Positions 52,175 through 60,771 of a stretch of 64,000 nucleotides of DNA are shown in pieces. Source of the stretch: Marifrigoribacter sp965178585. GTDB lineage: Bacteria > Bacteroidota > Bacteroidia > Flavobacteriales > Flavobacteriaceae. The stretch is taken from assembly GCA_965178585.1 (NCBI GenBank), contig OZ238267.1:1612001-1676000 (forward strand). Reading direction: 5' to 3'. The position numbers and the translations under genes are program-made. The notes beneath the pieces are model-generated. The model was given only the letters and a program-made list of their open reading frames with translations, had not been told where the DNA came from and ran no database searches. Each line of letters starts with the position of its first letter. The first letter of the stretch is position 1.

Positions 52175-53248
52175 TTATTGATCAGTTTTTAATACAGGAA
52201 CTTTATCTTCTATATAATCGAGGGGTTTACTTACTTGTTTAGGTGCTTTAAATCGATAACCTACAAATGCGTTAAATTTACTTTTAATCGGTAAAAGTTC
52301 AAAGTCATTTTCATTATTGTCTTCATTAAAAATGTTGAATTTAAATTCGCAACCAAAATAAAATTTCTTGCCATTGTAACCTATTGCAGCACCTGTTTTA
52401 AAAGAAAAATAAGTGCTGTTAAAGTTTTCACTATAGGAGCTATCAGGTTCATTAAAAGTTGTTTTATTAAAATTAAATCCTACACCAGGAGTTCCAAAAA
52501 CATTTGCATACCAATATTTATTTAATACAAATGTATAATGATAACCAGGTTCCAATATAAAAGTGAATCCTTTATAATTGTTAAAAAAATCTCTTGTTAA
52601 AGTCTCATCTTCTTCAATTTTAATTTTGTCAGTACCCCTAATGTCATAATATGCATAACTAATACCTGGCATAAAAGTTCCTGCACTTTTTAATTGAATT
52701 TCAGTATTAGATTCAACTGCTCTTAAAGAATAATTATCATTAAACTTATATTGAGTAACTCCACTTAAAGTATTAGTTGTTAAATTAGGAAATTGAATAT
52801 AAAAATCTTCATTAGTTTCTATACTGGAAATATTATTTGAATTTTCAACATAATAACCTCTATTGTAATTATATTCTATTTTGTGTGACCATTTATCAAA
52901 TAACATTTTAAATGCAAGCCTAAAGACATCGGTTTCCCCTTTATTCTTTTCTTCATTATCAGATAATTTTGGTCTAATACCAAGTCTTACTGTGAAGTAT
53001 TTATAACTAAAGACGAGGCCATAACTTATATTTAAATTAGTTTTTACAGAAGCAGTTTCAATATCATACGGAATGTGATAATTTGTTTGATTATTAGAAA
53101 TATCAAATTTAATGTTTAGTTGTTTTTTATGATCTTCTATATAAGGATTTAATGTGTCATTTATAACACTATCTTTTACCGTTTCTAGTTCTTGAGAAAA
53201 GCTTAATATTGGTAAACAAAATAATAATATTAAACACAATTGTTTCAA
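52175..53248 (-). CDS. DUF4421 outer-membrane barrel protein (paralogue 1)
   Basis: The 357-residue protein has a signal peptide (to about LSFSQ) and a chain of amphipathic strands typical of an outer-membrane barrel. It shares the motifs KNKGET and IQLKSAGTFMPGISYAY with the gene at 56644-57627, so they are paralogues of DUF4421. The function is unknown. The barrel end is YRFKAPKQVSKP, followed by a short soluble tail. It is the first of several barrel genes on this strand, 36 bases after the next one upstream at 53285. Confidence 0.82.
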   Translation of the reverse strand: MKQLCLILLFCLPILSFSQELETVKDSVINDTLNPYIEDHKKQLNIKFDISNNQTNYHIPYDIETASVKTNLNISYGLVFSYKYFTVRLGIRPKLSDNEEKNKGETDVFRLAFKMLFDKWSHKIEYNYNRGYYVENSNNISSIETNEDFYIQFPNLTTNTLSGVTQYKFNDNYSLRAVESNTEIQLKSAGTFMPGISYAYYDIRGTDKIKIEEDETLTRDFFNNYKGFTFILEPGYHYTFVLNKYWYANVFGTPGVGFNFNKTTFNEPDSSYSENFNSTYFSFKTGAAIGYNGKKFYFGCEFKFNIFNEDNNENDFELLPIKSKFNAFVGYRFKAPKQVSKPLDYIEDKVPVLKTDQ

Positions 53249-53284
53249 ATTAAGTCAGTTTAGATTTATTCTTAACTTTTTTAT

Positions 53285-54325
53285 TTATAATAAAAATCTA
53301 TAATTTAATGAGACAAGAATTGACTTTCTATCACCAATGATACCTGCCTCCGATCGTAGCATCCAATGTTTGTTATATTGATATTGAGCCCCAATCAAAC
53401 CATTCCAACGTTCTTTTACTTGTTTATCAATGTTATACTTAATTATAGAACTTCCATCAGCAGCTTCTATACGATCAACAATATCAGGAATAGCTGTTGC
53501 ATCGACAGCAGCTTTTTTTATGGGTGTTAAACCGTCGTACCAAGTATTATATTCCGCAACAATTTCATCTCTTCGCTCCCAAGATTCTTCAGGTAATGCA
53601 TCTTTTAGTGTAATTTGCCCTTTGGTTTCAGCAGTCATGTTCATACTCATGGTGCCAGCCCAAACAGCAATATTACTTTCAGGCTTATTTTTGAATACAA
53701 AAGTATGCCCTAAGCGAATTCCTAAAACTTTTACTAATACTGCTTTGTCCAATAATTCTGGTTTATTCCAAGTCCAGTTTGCATCTATTGAAAACCAAAC
53801 GGGACCAATTCCACCTGCGCCCATAACGCCAACACCAACTGTTGATATATTTTGTTCTACAATAGATTTCATATCTATAGGAGCAATTATATTGACTTCT
53901 GTAGTTGATTTCCCATAACCAAAAATCCCATAAACATTTAAAAAGGGTAACACCCATAAATCGGGTCTTACATTTACTGTATATGATTTATTAGAGTTGT
54001 TGCCAAATTCAATAAAATCTACAGGTGATAAAGGAACATCTATATCACCTGTTGTAATGCCTAATTGAAGGTTGTCAATAGTAATACCTTGTTCAAGCCA
54101 CATATAATTAGCCATTAAACCAGCAGGATAGGGGATGTCAAATCCTTTTTTGTAAGCTCCTTGCCCTAAAAGTGGGAATAAATATTTGTATTCTACATTT
54201 TTTAAACTATCGGTATAAATTTCGTGTTTTGACTTAACTTTTGTTGAAACATATTGCCCAAAAGAAGTATTTATAGAAAATAAAAACAATAGAATTATTA
54301 ATAATAGTTGTTGTTGTTTCTTCAT
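53285..54325 (-). CDS. Predicted outer-membrane barrel protein
   Basis: The 346-residue protein has a signal peptide (to about INTSFGQ) and alternating strand phrases (VNVRPDLWVLPFLNVYGIFG, VGVGVMGAGGIGPVWFSIDA), and it ends in SLNYRFLL with a terminal aromatic-rich strand, as barrels do. A loop (about residues 240-300) is rich in charged residues. I do not recognise a named family. It lies on the same strand as the DUF4421 gene, 36 bases upstream of it, and the two may form an operon. Function unknown; a receptor or assembly factor is possible. Confidence 0.72.
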   Translation of the reverse strand: MKKQQQLLLIILLFLFSINTSFGQYVSTKVKSKHEIYTDSLKNVEYKYLFPLLGQGAYKKGFDIPYPAGLMANYMWLEQGITIDNLQLGITTGDIDVPLSPVDFIEFGNNSNKSYTVNVRPDLWVLPFLNVYGIFGYGKSTTEVNIIAPIDMKSIVEQNISTVGVGVMGAGGIGPVWFSIDANWTWNKPELLDKAVLVKVLGIRLGHTFVFKNKPESNIAVWAGTMSMNMTAETKGQITLKDALPEESWERRDEIVAEYNTWYDGLTPIKKAAVDATAIPDIVDRIEAADGSSIIKYNIDKQVKERWNGLIGAQYQYNKHWMLRSEAGIIGDRKSILVSLNYRFLL

Positions 54326-54420
54326 AATTTTAATAGAATAAGTAAAATATAAAGGTAAATTATAATTTTAAGAATAGGTGAAAATACTATAAATATTTAG
54401 TAAGAATTATTTAAAAATAA

Positions 54421-55386
54421 TCAATCTTTTTGCGAAGGTTTGTTCTTGTCAAACCATACAAAGCTATACCCTAAAAGACCTGTAGTAAAGTTTGCACCAG
54501 ACCCCGTATAAAGAGCATTAGTAATAGATAATTTTAAAGATCCAAGCTTATTTATTTTATAGGATGCAGTTAATCCATATCTTGAATTATCCTGATTATT
54601 GTCTTGTTCTACACCATTTATGGAAGTTTCACCTAAAGCAACTTGTCCAATGGATGCAGACATCCAAAATTTAGGGTTAAATAAATAAGCCATATGCAAT
54701 TGTGTACTCAACAATGGGTTTTGAGTTAAAGAATTTCCGTTGTTAAATGAAGTGTTTTCTGTGAAAAACCAAGAATCTATATGAAGTTCAAAAAGTATTT
54801 TATTTGTAGGTTGATAGGAAGCAGCAGTTTTTATTTGAAAAGCCCATCTATTAGCCCCTAAATTGATGAGCTTTGTTTCATCATACCTACCTAATGGTGC
54901 TTTTATTTTGAATGAAGCACCAAGTTTAAATTTTTTTAGTTCTCTTTTTGAAAACTCGTTTAAGTTTAGTGCTTTTTCTCCAACAAAAATAATAGATATT
55001 CTTAATGTTGGATCTAAAAAACCATTTTTATAGGCAGTTGTATCTACTTGAGAAACCAAAGCATTTAGCTTTCCAAAAGCGTAAGGAATAGCAACATCTA
55101 CTTTAGCAGGCTTGTTGAATACTTTAAAACTACGTCCATAATAGACTACTAAAGAATTCAATTTAGCATTTAAGCCTTCTATTTCCTGTGAATTTAATAA
55201 AATATCTCCATAAGAATAACCATAAACTAATCCAGAAAAATTAGTTTTTAATGGTACTGAGGAAAGAAATCGAGGTTCAAGATCTTGAGCTTGAGTAGAG
55301 ATGTTAATTAAACAAAAAAACAATAGAACTAATACAACCCTTTTTTTTATTAAGCTTCTATAGAAATTGAGTATTGATTTAATCAT
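54421..55386 (-). CDS. Porin-like protein, Phenol_MetA_deg type
   Basis: The 321-residue protein resembles the MetA-pathway phenol-degradation porin-like family: a strand-rich barrel with YGYSYGDILL, VDVAIPYAFG, SFKIKAPLGRYD (PLG-R-Y near residue 180), RWAFQIKTAASYQP and a final LGYSFVWF. The N-terminus at the ATG at 55386 gives a basic stretch and hydrophobic signal (to about STQAQ). I reject the TTG at 55440 because it lies inside the tRNA terminator. Despite the name, phenol degradation is not implied. Confidence 0.75.
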   Translation of the reverse strand: MIKSILNFYRSLIKKRVVLVLLFFCLINISTQAQDLEPRFLSSVPLKTNFSGLVYGYSYGDILLNSQEIEGLNAKLNSLVVYYGRSFKVFNKPAKVDVAIPYAFGKLNALVSQVDTTAYKNGFLDPTLRISIIFVGEKALNLNEFSKRELKKFKLGASFKIKAPLGRYDETKLINLGANRWAFQIKTAASYQPTNKILFELHIDSWFFTENTSFNNGNSLTQNPLLSTQLHMAYLFNPKFWMSASIGQVALGETSINGVEQDNNQDNSRYGLTASYKINKLGSLKLSITNALYTGSGANFTTGLLGYSFVWFDKNKPSQKD

Positions 55387-55438
55387 CAAATCAAATTTAG
55401 ATAAATATTTTGACTTTTTATTTAGATATTGATAAAAC

Positions 55439-55467
55439 AAAAAAAACCTGCAATAAATGCAGGTTTT
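55439..55467 (-). terminator. Terminator of tRNA-Arg
   Basis: CCTGCA and TGCAGG form a stem extended by A4/T4, with a T-rich stretch on the minus strand. It lies directly after the tRNA on that strand and before the porin-like gene. Confidence 0.8.
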
Positions 55468-55480
55468 AATTTTATTGATG

Positions 55481-55554
55481 TGAGCCCGATAGGATTCGAA
55501 CCTATGACCGCCTCCTTAGAAGGGAGGTGCTCTATCCAGCTGAGCTACGAGCCC
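55481..55554 (-). tRNA. tRNA-Arg (anticodon TCT)
   Basis: On the minus strand the cloverleaf closes: acceptor GGGCTCG/CGGGCTC with G-U pairs, D-arm GCTC/GAGC, anticodon arm CTCCC-TTCTAA-type with loop CTTCTAA (anticodon TCT, reading AGA), and T-arm ATAGG-TTCGAAT-CCTAT. Discriminator A at 55481; CCA is not encoded. It reads AGA codons, the preferred arginine codon in this AT-rich genome. Confidence 0.95.
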
Positions 55555-55629
55555 ATTCAATTAACAAAATGGTTTCTTTTGCGGCTGCGAATATACAAAT
55601 ATTATTAAATAACAATATGTTTTTTTGTG

Positions 55630-56520
55630 CTAAAAATTTGCATTTACTGTTAATAATGGTCCTTGGAAAGTCATTGTGAATTTTCCATCCCAATTTGTCT
55701 TATTGACATTAGCTGCAAAATCAAAATATCTGTAATTTAATCCAACCCCTATGTTCTTGTGAAACTGATAATTAACTCCTGCGCCAAGATCCCATAGACT
55801 TCCAGAATACTCATCAATAGATAATGCAAACCAATCCACTCTTGCAGTTAACATCCATTTAGGGTGAGGTGCATAAAAATACCAAGCCCCAACATTGGGT
55901 AATGGTGCAACAACATTTACAGAGCTTCTTTCGAAATCTGCTGCAGCTCCCTCTCCAGTGTTATCGTTATTAATATATGCGTAACCTTCAATATATGTTC
56001 GTATGTCTAATACATGAGCGCCAAGTCCAGCTCCTAGTTCATGCTTTTGTCCTTTTGTAATTGTTCTACCAACAAAAACACGATACATGCTCACATCCAA
56101 TCCTAATGATATTCCAGCTCCTCCATTAAATATTTGATTATTCCATTCAATCTCTTCGTCAATGCTTCTACTAATGCCGTTTTTAACTGAAAAGTATTCA
56201 GCAGTAAGTGTCCACATTCTGGCAAAGCGCCAATTAAAATTTAAAAATAAGGTGGATTCATTTTCGTTAAAATCTACTTTTTCACTAAAATCAATTATTT
56301 CATTTTCTGTAGCTCCATTTACTCCTAATCCAATTTTTTTAATAGAATTATACAGTCCAACATAGAATGTAAATCTATTAGAAAGCAATGGATGCTTATT
56401 AATAGAATCGGTATTTGTAATATCTGAGTTTTTATTTATTTCATTTTCTTGTGAATATACTGAAGTTCCGAAAAACAGTAAGAATATGATTATAAGAGAT
56501 TTTGATATAGAATTCTTCAT
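55630..56520 (-). CDS. Predicted outer-membrane barrel protein
   Basis: The 296-residue protein has a signal peptide (to about GTSVYSQ) and a barrel-like series of strands (FTFYVGLYNSIKKIGLGVNG, FLNFNWRFARMWTLTAEYFS, ADYFALSI-type WFALSIDEYSG, VNYQFHKNIGVGLNYRYF) ending in LLTVNANF with a terminal phenylalanine, the mark of Bam substrates. No family name is obvious. It lies upstream of tRNA-Arg on the same strand, so its transcript may run into the tRNA. It is divergent from the second DUF4421 gene. Confidence 0.75.
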   Translation of the reverse strand: MKNSISKSLIIIFLLFFGTSVYSQENEINKNSDITNTDSINKHPLLSNRFTFYVGLYNSIKKIGLGVNGATENEIIDFSEKVDFNENESTLFLNFNWRFARMWTLTAEYFSVKNGISRSIDEEIEWNNQIFNGGAGISLGLDVSMYRVFVGRTITKGQKHELGAGLGAHVLDIRTYIEGYAYINNDNTGEGAAADFERSSVNVVAPLPNVGAWYFYAPHPKWMLTARVDWFALSIDEYSGSLWDLGAGVNYQFHKNIGVGLNYRYFDFAANVNKTNWDGKFTMTFQGPLLTVNANF

Positions 56521-56643
56521 ATTAGCTTAAAAAAAAAGAGTATTGTTATTTACTCGAAAAGTATGAAATATTATTTAATTTTTTAAAATTAATGAGATAT
56601 TAAAAAAAACAACAATTTATCAAGATTACATATATTTGTTTAA

Positions 56644-57627
56644 ATGAATACCTGCAGAATTCTATTAATTTTGATGTTTCCATTTTTTGTTTTCTCTCAA
56701 AAAAATGATAGTATACTAATTAATGAATTTATCGAAATAATGGATGATAAATTAAGTGTAAAATTCGATGTGGATAATGATATTGAATCATTATATGCAA
56801 TTGAAAATGGTATTGAATTTGAAATTAAACCCAATATTGATTATCGCACAGAAGTTTCAGTTCATTATCGATTTATTTCACTTACTATTGGTTTTACACC
56901 CCATCTTTTTACAAATTTTGACAAAGAGAATAAGGGAGAAACAAAAATATTTAAATTTGAAACTGATTTTTATATAAAAAAATGGATTCAAACAATTGGA
57001 TATTCTCAAACTAAAAGTTTTTATTCTCCTGATTATCCAATTCCAGAAGATTACCCAGCAGATTATTTAATTTTAGATAAATTAAAAATATTTAACGTTA
57101 AGGGGGCTACTCGTTATCGATTCAACTCTAATTATTCCTTAAAAGCTATTACAACACAAACTGAAATACAACGGAAAAGTGCGGGGACATTTATGCCGGG
57201 TGTGTTATATAGTTATAATTATATTAAAAATGACGAAACTCATCAACGCGTTAAAACTTTTAATGCGACTTTAACTGCTGGTTATTTACACACTTTTGTG
57301 ATAAGTAGGAAATATTATGCTAGTATAGGTGCAACTCCGGGTATAGGTTTAGATTTTAACAATATTAAAATTGTTGAAAATGAAAACTCTTATTCTGACA
57401 CAAATATTGCATTAAATTTTGATGGTCACTTAGGGTTAGGCTATAATTCTGCAAATTGGTTTGGTGGAGGTTTTTTTAAATTAAACACAATTGATAGAGA
57501 AGAAAATGATATAGTAAATTATAATAATGTTAGAACACATTTTCAGGTTTTCATAGGGTATCGTTTTAATGCTCCTAATTTTTTGAAAAAGCAAGTAGAT
57601 TGGATTGATGAAAAATCTCCTATGTAA
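56644..57627 (+). CDS. DUF4421 outer-membrane barrel protein (paralogue 2)
   Basis: The 327-residue protein has a signal peptide (MNTCRILLILMFPFFVFSQ) and shares with paralogue 1 the segments NKGETKIFKFE, RYRFNSNYSLKA, EIQRKSAGTFMPGVLYSY and VFIGYRFNAP. It is about 30 residues shorter. Both probably form outer-membrane barrels of unknown function. It is on the opposite strand from the first paralogue, 3.4 kb away, with three other barrel genes and a tRNA between them. An ATG 15 bases after TTTGTTTAA is the start. A strong terminator follows. Confidence 0.82.
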   Translation: MNTCRILLILMFPFFVFSQKNDSILINEFIEIMDDKLSVKFDVDNDIESLYAIENGIEFEIKPNIDYRTEVSVHYRFISLTIGFTPHLFTNFDKENKGETKIFKFETDFYIKKWIQTIGYSQTKSFYSPDYPIPEDYPADYLILDKLKIFNVKGATRYRFNSNYSLKAITTQTEIQRKSAGTFMPGVLYSYNYIKNDETHQRVKTFNATLTAGYLHTFVISRKYYASIGATPGIGLDFNNIKIVENENSYSDTNIALNFDGHLGLGYNSANWFGGGFFKLNTIDREENDIVNYNNVRTHFQVFIGYRFNAPNFLKKQVDWIDEKSPM

Positions 57628-57646
57628 TCTATCAACTTAATATAAA

Positions 57647-57683
57647 TAAAAAAGCCTAACTTAATTAAAAGTTAGGCTTTTTT
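57647..57683. terminator. Terminator between DUF4421 gene and tRNA-Pro
   Basis: AAGCCTAACTT and AAGTTAGGCTT form an 11-bp stem around a 6-base AT loop with A-rich and T6 flanks. It can serve the plus-strand DUF4421 gene and the minus-strand tRNAs. Confidence 0.88.
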
Positions 57684-57684
57684 G

Positions 57685-57759
57685 TCGGGGTGGCAGGATT
57701 CGAACCTGCGGCCTCCACGTCCCAAACGTGGCGCGATAACCGGGCTACGCTACACCCCG
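57685..57759 (-). tRNA. tRNA-Pro (anticodon TGG)
   Basis: On the minus strand: acceptor CGGGGTG/CACCCCG, anticodon stem CCACG/CGTGG with loop TTTGGGA (anticodon TGG), T-arm GCAGG-TTCGAAT-CCTGC. The D-arm region GTAGCGTAGCCCGGTTATCGC is typical of tRNA-Pro. A discriminator at 57685; CCA not encoded. It is 36 bases downstream of tRNA-Ser. Confidence 0.95.
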
Positions 57760-57795
57760 AGTAAGTTATCAATTTTGTATTCTATGTCAATGATG

Positions 57796-57882
57796 CGGAG
57801 AGGAAGGGATTCGAACCCCCGGTACCCGTTAGAGTACAACTCCTTAGCAGGGAGCCCCGATCGACCACTCTGGCACCTCTCC
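57796..57882 (-). tRNA. tRNA-Ser (anticodon GCT)
   Basis: On the minus strand: acceptor GGAGAGG/CCTCTCC, anticodon arm CTCCC-TGCTAA-GGAG with anticodon GCT (reads AGC/AGT), and the long variable arm TTGTACTCTAACGGGTACC expected of a class II tRNA-Ser. T-arm GGGGG-TTCGAAT-CCCTT. Length 87 bases. It is probably transcribed with tRNA-Pro. Confidence 0.95.
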
Positions 57883-57992
57883 AATTTAATCTGATAAATC
57901 ATCCTAAATTGCGGATGCAAATCTACTCTAACATTTCTAATAACGCAAACAAAAAACAGCCTTTTTTTAATTAATTTTTAGTGGGTTTATTT

Positions 57993-59159
57993 TCAGACTT
58001 TTGTACAGTTAATAATAATTTTTTTATTGCCTTCAGTTGTAGTAAAAAACAAATATGTTTCTCCACCATCCTTAATTTTTAGTTTTTTCCTAATAGTAGA
58101 AACGCTTTCTGGAAAATTTCGAATACTAATATTGGCCTTTTCAATTTTAGAAACTTCTTTAAAGTGTTTCTTTTGATAAGGAATTACAGCTTTGATTTTA
58201 AATTTGCGTCCTGGGAACTCTATAAGTTCGTCGCTAGTATATAAATGACTGTGTTGATGTAGCTTATAAATATTAAAACGATTTGGTAATAAATTAAAAG
58301 CACCACTTTTTAATATTGCAGCATTGGGCTCGTATAAGTATTTTTTAGGAACGGAATATTCAACAAAAAGTTTTTCGTTCAAATCAAATTCAAATTGATC
58401 ATTACTAAACTTTTTTATGTCTATTGTTTTAATTTTGGTGTTGCCATTAAAATCGTGTTTTATTAACCATAATAATTCTTTTACTTCATTATTAACTGCT
58501 ACTATATGTATTTCGGAAACGGACTGAAGCTCCTTTAATCCAATGCTTATGTCCAACATAGGAGATGTCTTTATAAGTATTGTTTTTGAATGCTTTAGTA
58601 TTTTAGGTAAGTGTAGAGGAATATTAGGTTCGCAATCTTTTAAATAAAACACTTTTCCTTTACTTTGGTGTCTCCTTGAAGGGTCTACATAAATAACGTC
58701 ATAATTAATATTTAAAGCGTTTTGTAAGCCATCTTTTGGAAAGCAATAGATATTATTCTTTTTTAATACTGAAAAATTATAAGCAGCTATTTCAGATAAA
58801 CATTTGTTAATTTCAAAATGGTGAACCTTTTTAAAAGAATTTGAAAAATAATAGCTGTCAATCCCAAAACCTCCTGTTAAATCAGCAAGACATTCGCCAC
58901 TTACTATTGAAGCCTTGTAATTTGCGGTTACTTCGGAAGAGGTTTGCTCTAAATTAAGTTTTTGGGGATAATAGATTTGTTCTGTGGAGTACCAAATAGG
59001 AAGCTTGTTTTTAGTTTTTCTGTAGCTTTCTACTTGTTGAATTAATTCCTGTGCAGTTATGTTTTTAAATTGACTTCCAGAAAAAGCTAATTTAGAAATA
59101 TCTTCGTTGTAAGATTTTATAAAGTTTTGACAGGCAGCGTCTAATATGTGTTTATTTAT
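57993..59159 (-). CDS. THUMP-like class I methyltransferase, no canonical start codon
   Basis: The intact frame encodes about 388 residues. Order: helical N-terminus (KHILDAACQNF), a SAM-binding Rossmann core with LADLTGGFGIDSYYF (about residue 97) and VIYVDPSRR (about 160), then a C-terminal region with a ferredoxin-like and THUMP-like part, as in the Bacteroidota family related to PG_1098. It probably methylates RNA. The frame has no ATG, GTG or TTG from the in-frame stop at 59181-59183 until an internal GTG at 58652, which lies past the SAM motif. The family N-terminus usually reads MNK; here ATA AAT AAA (INK) at 59151-59159 is in that place, 7 bases after the AI-2E stop. Rare AUA or AUU initiation, perhaps by coupling, is the likely explanation. 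Confidence 0.78.
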   Translation of the reverse strand: MNKHILDAACQNFIKSYNEDISKLAFSGSQFKNITAQELIQQVESYRKTKNKLPIWYSTEQIYYPQKLNLEQTSSEVTANYKASIVSGECLADLTGGFGIDSYYFSNSFKKVHHFEINKCLSEIAAYNFSVLKKNNIYCFPKDGLQNALNINYDVIYVDPSRRHQSKGKVFYLKDCEPNIPLHLPKILKHSKTILIKTSPMLDISIGLKELQSVSEIHIVAVNNEVKELLWLIKHDFNGNTKIKTIDIKKFSNDQFEFDLNEKLFVEYSVPKKYLYEPNAAILKSGAFNLLPNRFNIYKLHQHSHLYTSDELIEFPGRKFKIKAVIPYQKKHFKEVSKIEKANISIRNFPESVSTIRKKLKIKDGGETYLFFTTTEGNKKIIINCTKV

Positions 59160-59166
59160 ACAAATA

Positions 59167-60255
59167 CTATAGGTTTTTGGTTAAGCTTTTAACGATCTTA
59201 TTTCCTGATAAAAATTCTTTTAAAATCACTTTAATTGAAGTGTAAGCAGGAATCGCAACTATTAATCCAATAACTCCAAATAATACTCCAGCAATTGAAA
59301 TTACTAGAAATATTTCTAAGGGGTGAGATTTAACACTTTTGGAAAAAATAATGGGTTGGCTGAAAAAATTATCGACCAATTGACCAATTAAAAACCCAAT
59401 AAAAACAAAAATTGTTTTTGGTAATATTACGGTTTGAAAATCACTACCAATAAAGCTTGTCATGGTTAAAAACATCATTAAAACTGCACTGATCATAGGC
59501 CCTACATATGGAATTAAGTTTAATAGTGCACATAAAAAAGCAATTACAATGGCATTATTTACCCCAAAAATCAATAAAACAATGGTATAGATTATAAACA
59601 GAATTGTAATTTGAAGAACAAGGCCAACAAAATATCTAGATAATAAATCTTTTATTTTATGCATTGATCTTTTTGTTCCTTCTTCACTCGTATCTGGAAC
59701 AAATGTTAAAACCCCTTGTTCTAGTAACTTACTATCCTTAAGTAAAAAGAATGAAATAAATATAATAGAGAATAAAGCAATACTAAAACTACCAAATCCA
59801 CTTACAACTGAGTTTAAAAAATTAGGAATAATTGAAAAATCAATTTTTGAAAACAAGTTCGATTCTGAAAAGGATTGGTTTATTTCAATATTTTTATTTG
59901 AAAAATAAGTAATTACTTTTTGATTTAAATTTTCAATGGTAGATTGTAATTCTTGAATATTTAATAGAGATAAATTCTGTCCCTGTTCTACTACCAATGG
60001 GATAAAGAGGCCTACTAACCCTGATAAGATGCCTATTAGCAAAACTATCGTTACAATAACAGCGAAAGTATTATTGAATTTAAATTTATTTTTTAAAAAA
60101 TTAACTATTGGTAATCCTATTAAAGATATTATAGCAGCTACAACAACATATAATATAACAGATTGAATTTTATATAAAAAAAATAATAGCAATAGTACAC
60201 CAATTATATAACCAATTGATTTTAAAATACCTTTTGTGATGTCATTTGAAGTCAT
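59167..60255 (-). CDS. AI-2E family transporter
   Basis: The 362-residue membrane protein fits the AI-2E/UPF0118 permease family. It has paired N-terminal helices (about residues 10-75), a long soluble segment with coil character (about 90-150), then about five more helices with the signature SLLNLIPYVGPMIS-like LLNLIPYVGPMISAV (about 240-255). Members transport small solutes, among them autoinducer-2 in a few cases and sodium-proton exchange in others; substrate here unknown. It starts at the base after the TrmH-family stop and is 7 bases before the THUMP-like gene, forming one unit. Confidence 0.88.
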   Translation of the reverse strand: MTSNDITKGILKSIGYIIGVLLLLFFLYKIQSVILYVVVAAIISLIGLPIVNFLKNKFKFNNTFAVIVTIVLLIGILSGLVGLFIPLVVEQGQNLSLLNIQELQSTIENLNQKVITYFSNKNIEINQSFSESNLFSKIDFSIIPNFLNSVVSGFGSFSIALFSIIFISFFLLKDSKLLEQGVLTFVPDTSEEGTKRSMHKIKDLLSRYFVGLVLQITILFIIYTIVLLIFGVNNAIVIAFLCALLNLIPYVGPMISAVLMMFLTMTSFIGSDFQTVILPKTIFVFIGFLIGQLVDNFFSQPIIFSKSVKSHPLEIFLVISIAGVLFGVIGLIVAIPAYTSIKVILKEFLSGNKIVKSLTKNL

Positions 60256-60771
60256 CTAGTTAGTGTAGTTTCTATTAATTAAAGTATATAATGCTATAGA
60301 AGTTGCTTGTACAACATTCATGCTGCTATTTTTACCAAACATCTCTATATGAGTGCTAAAATCGCAGCTATTTAAAACTTCTTCAGAAATACCTTGTTGT
60401 TCATTGCCAATAACCAATGCTATTTTTTTGTTATTGAATTTTGGTAATTTTTCAATAGGAACACTAGAATCAGTGATTTCTAAGGAAACAATTGAGTATT
60501 TTTCTGTTTTTAGTTTTTCAATAGTCTTAAACGTATTCTCTTTTTCTGAGTAAGAAACATAAAGTTGTGTGTTCCTTGCTGTTTTTTGTAGTCTAGGGGA
60601 ATAAAAATTGATTTCTGCATTACAAAATATAATTTTTGAAACGCCTAAAGCGTCAGATATTCTAAATAATGCACCAATATTTGAAGGGCTTTGAACTCCA
60701 TCACAAACTAAAATTAATGGGAAACTACTTTGGGAAGGGTTTGATTCGCTATGTGTTAATTTTACTGGCAT
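60256..60771 (-). CDS. TrmH/SpoU family RNA 2'-O-methyltransferase
   Basis: The 171-residue protein is a short SPOUT methyltransferase: LVCDGVQSPSNIGALFR (motif 1, about residues 21-37), ALVIGNEQQGIS (motif 2, about 118-129) and SMNVVQATSIALY (motif 3, about 147-159). The knot region is complete. It lacks the N-terminal substrate-binding domain of longer family members such as RlmB, so the target (tRNA or rRNA position) is unknown. It overlaps the stop of the DUF4159 gene (TAATG) and abuts the AI-2E gene, so translation is coupled. Confidence 0.92.
   Translation of the reverse strand: MPVKLTHSESNPSQSSFPLILVCDGVQSPSNIGALFRISDALGVSKIIFCNAEINFYSPRLQKTARNTQLYVSYSEKENTFKTIEKLKTEKYSIVSLEITDSSVPIEKLPKFNNKKIALVIGNEQQGISEEVLNSCDFSTHIEMFGKNSSMNVVQATSIALYTLINRNYTN

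Noticed and set aside
55387..55440. Longer start (TTG at 55440) for the porin-like protein
   Set aside because: It overlaps the terminator of tRNA-Arg and would put 18 polar residues before the signal peptide.
57993..58652. A separate 219-residue protein starting with GTG at 58652
   Set aside because: The frame continues upstream with conserved SAM-binding sequence; the GTG lies within a VDPSRR-containing domain, so it is an internal codon of a longer protein.
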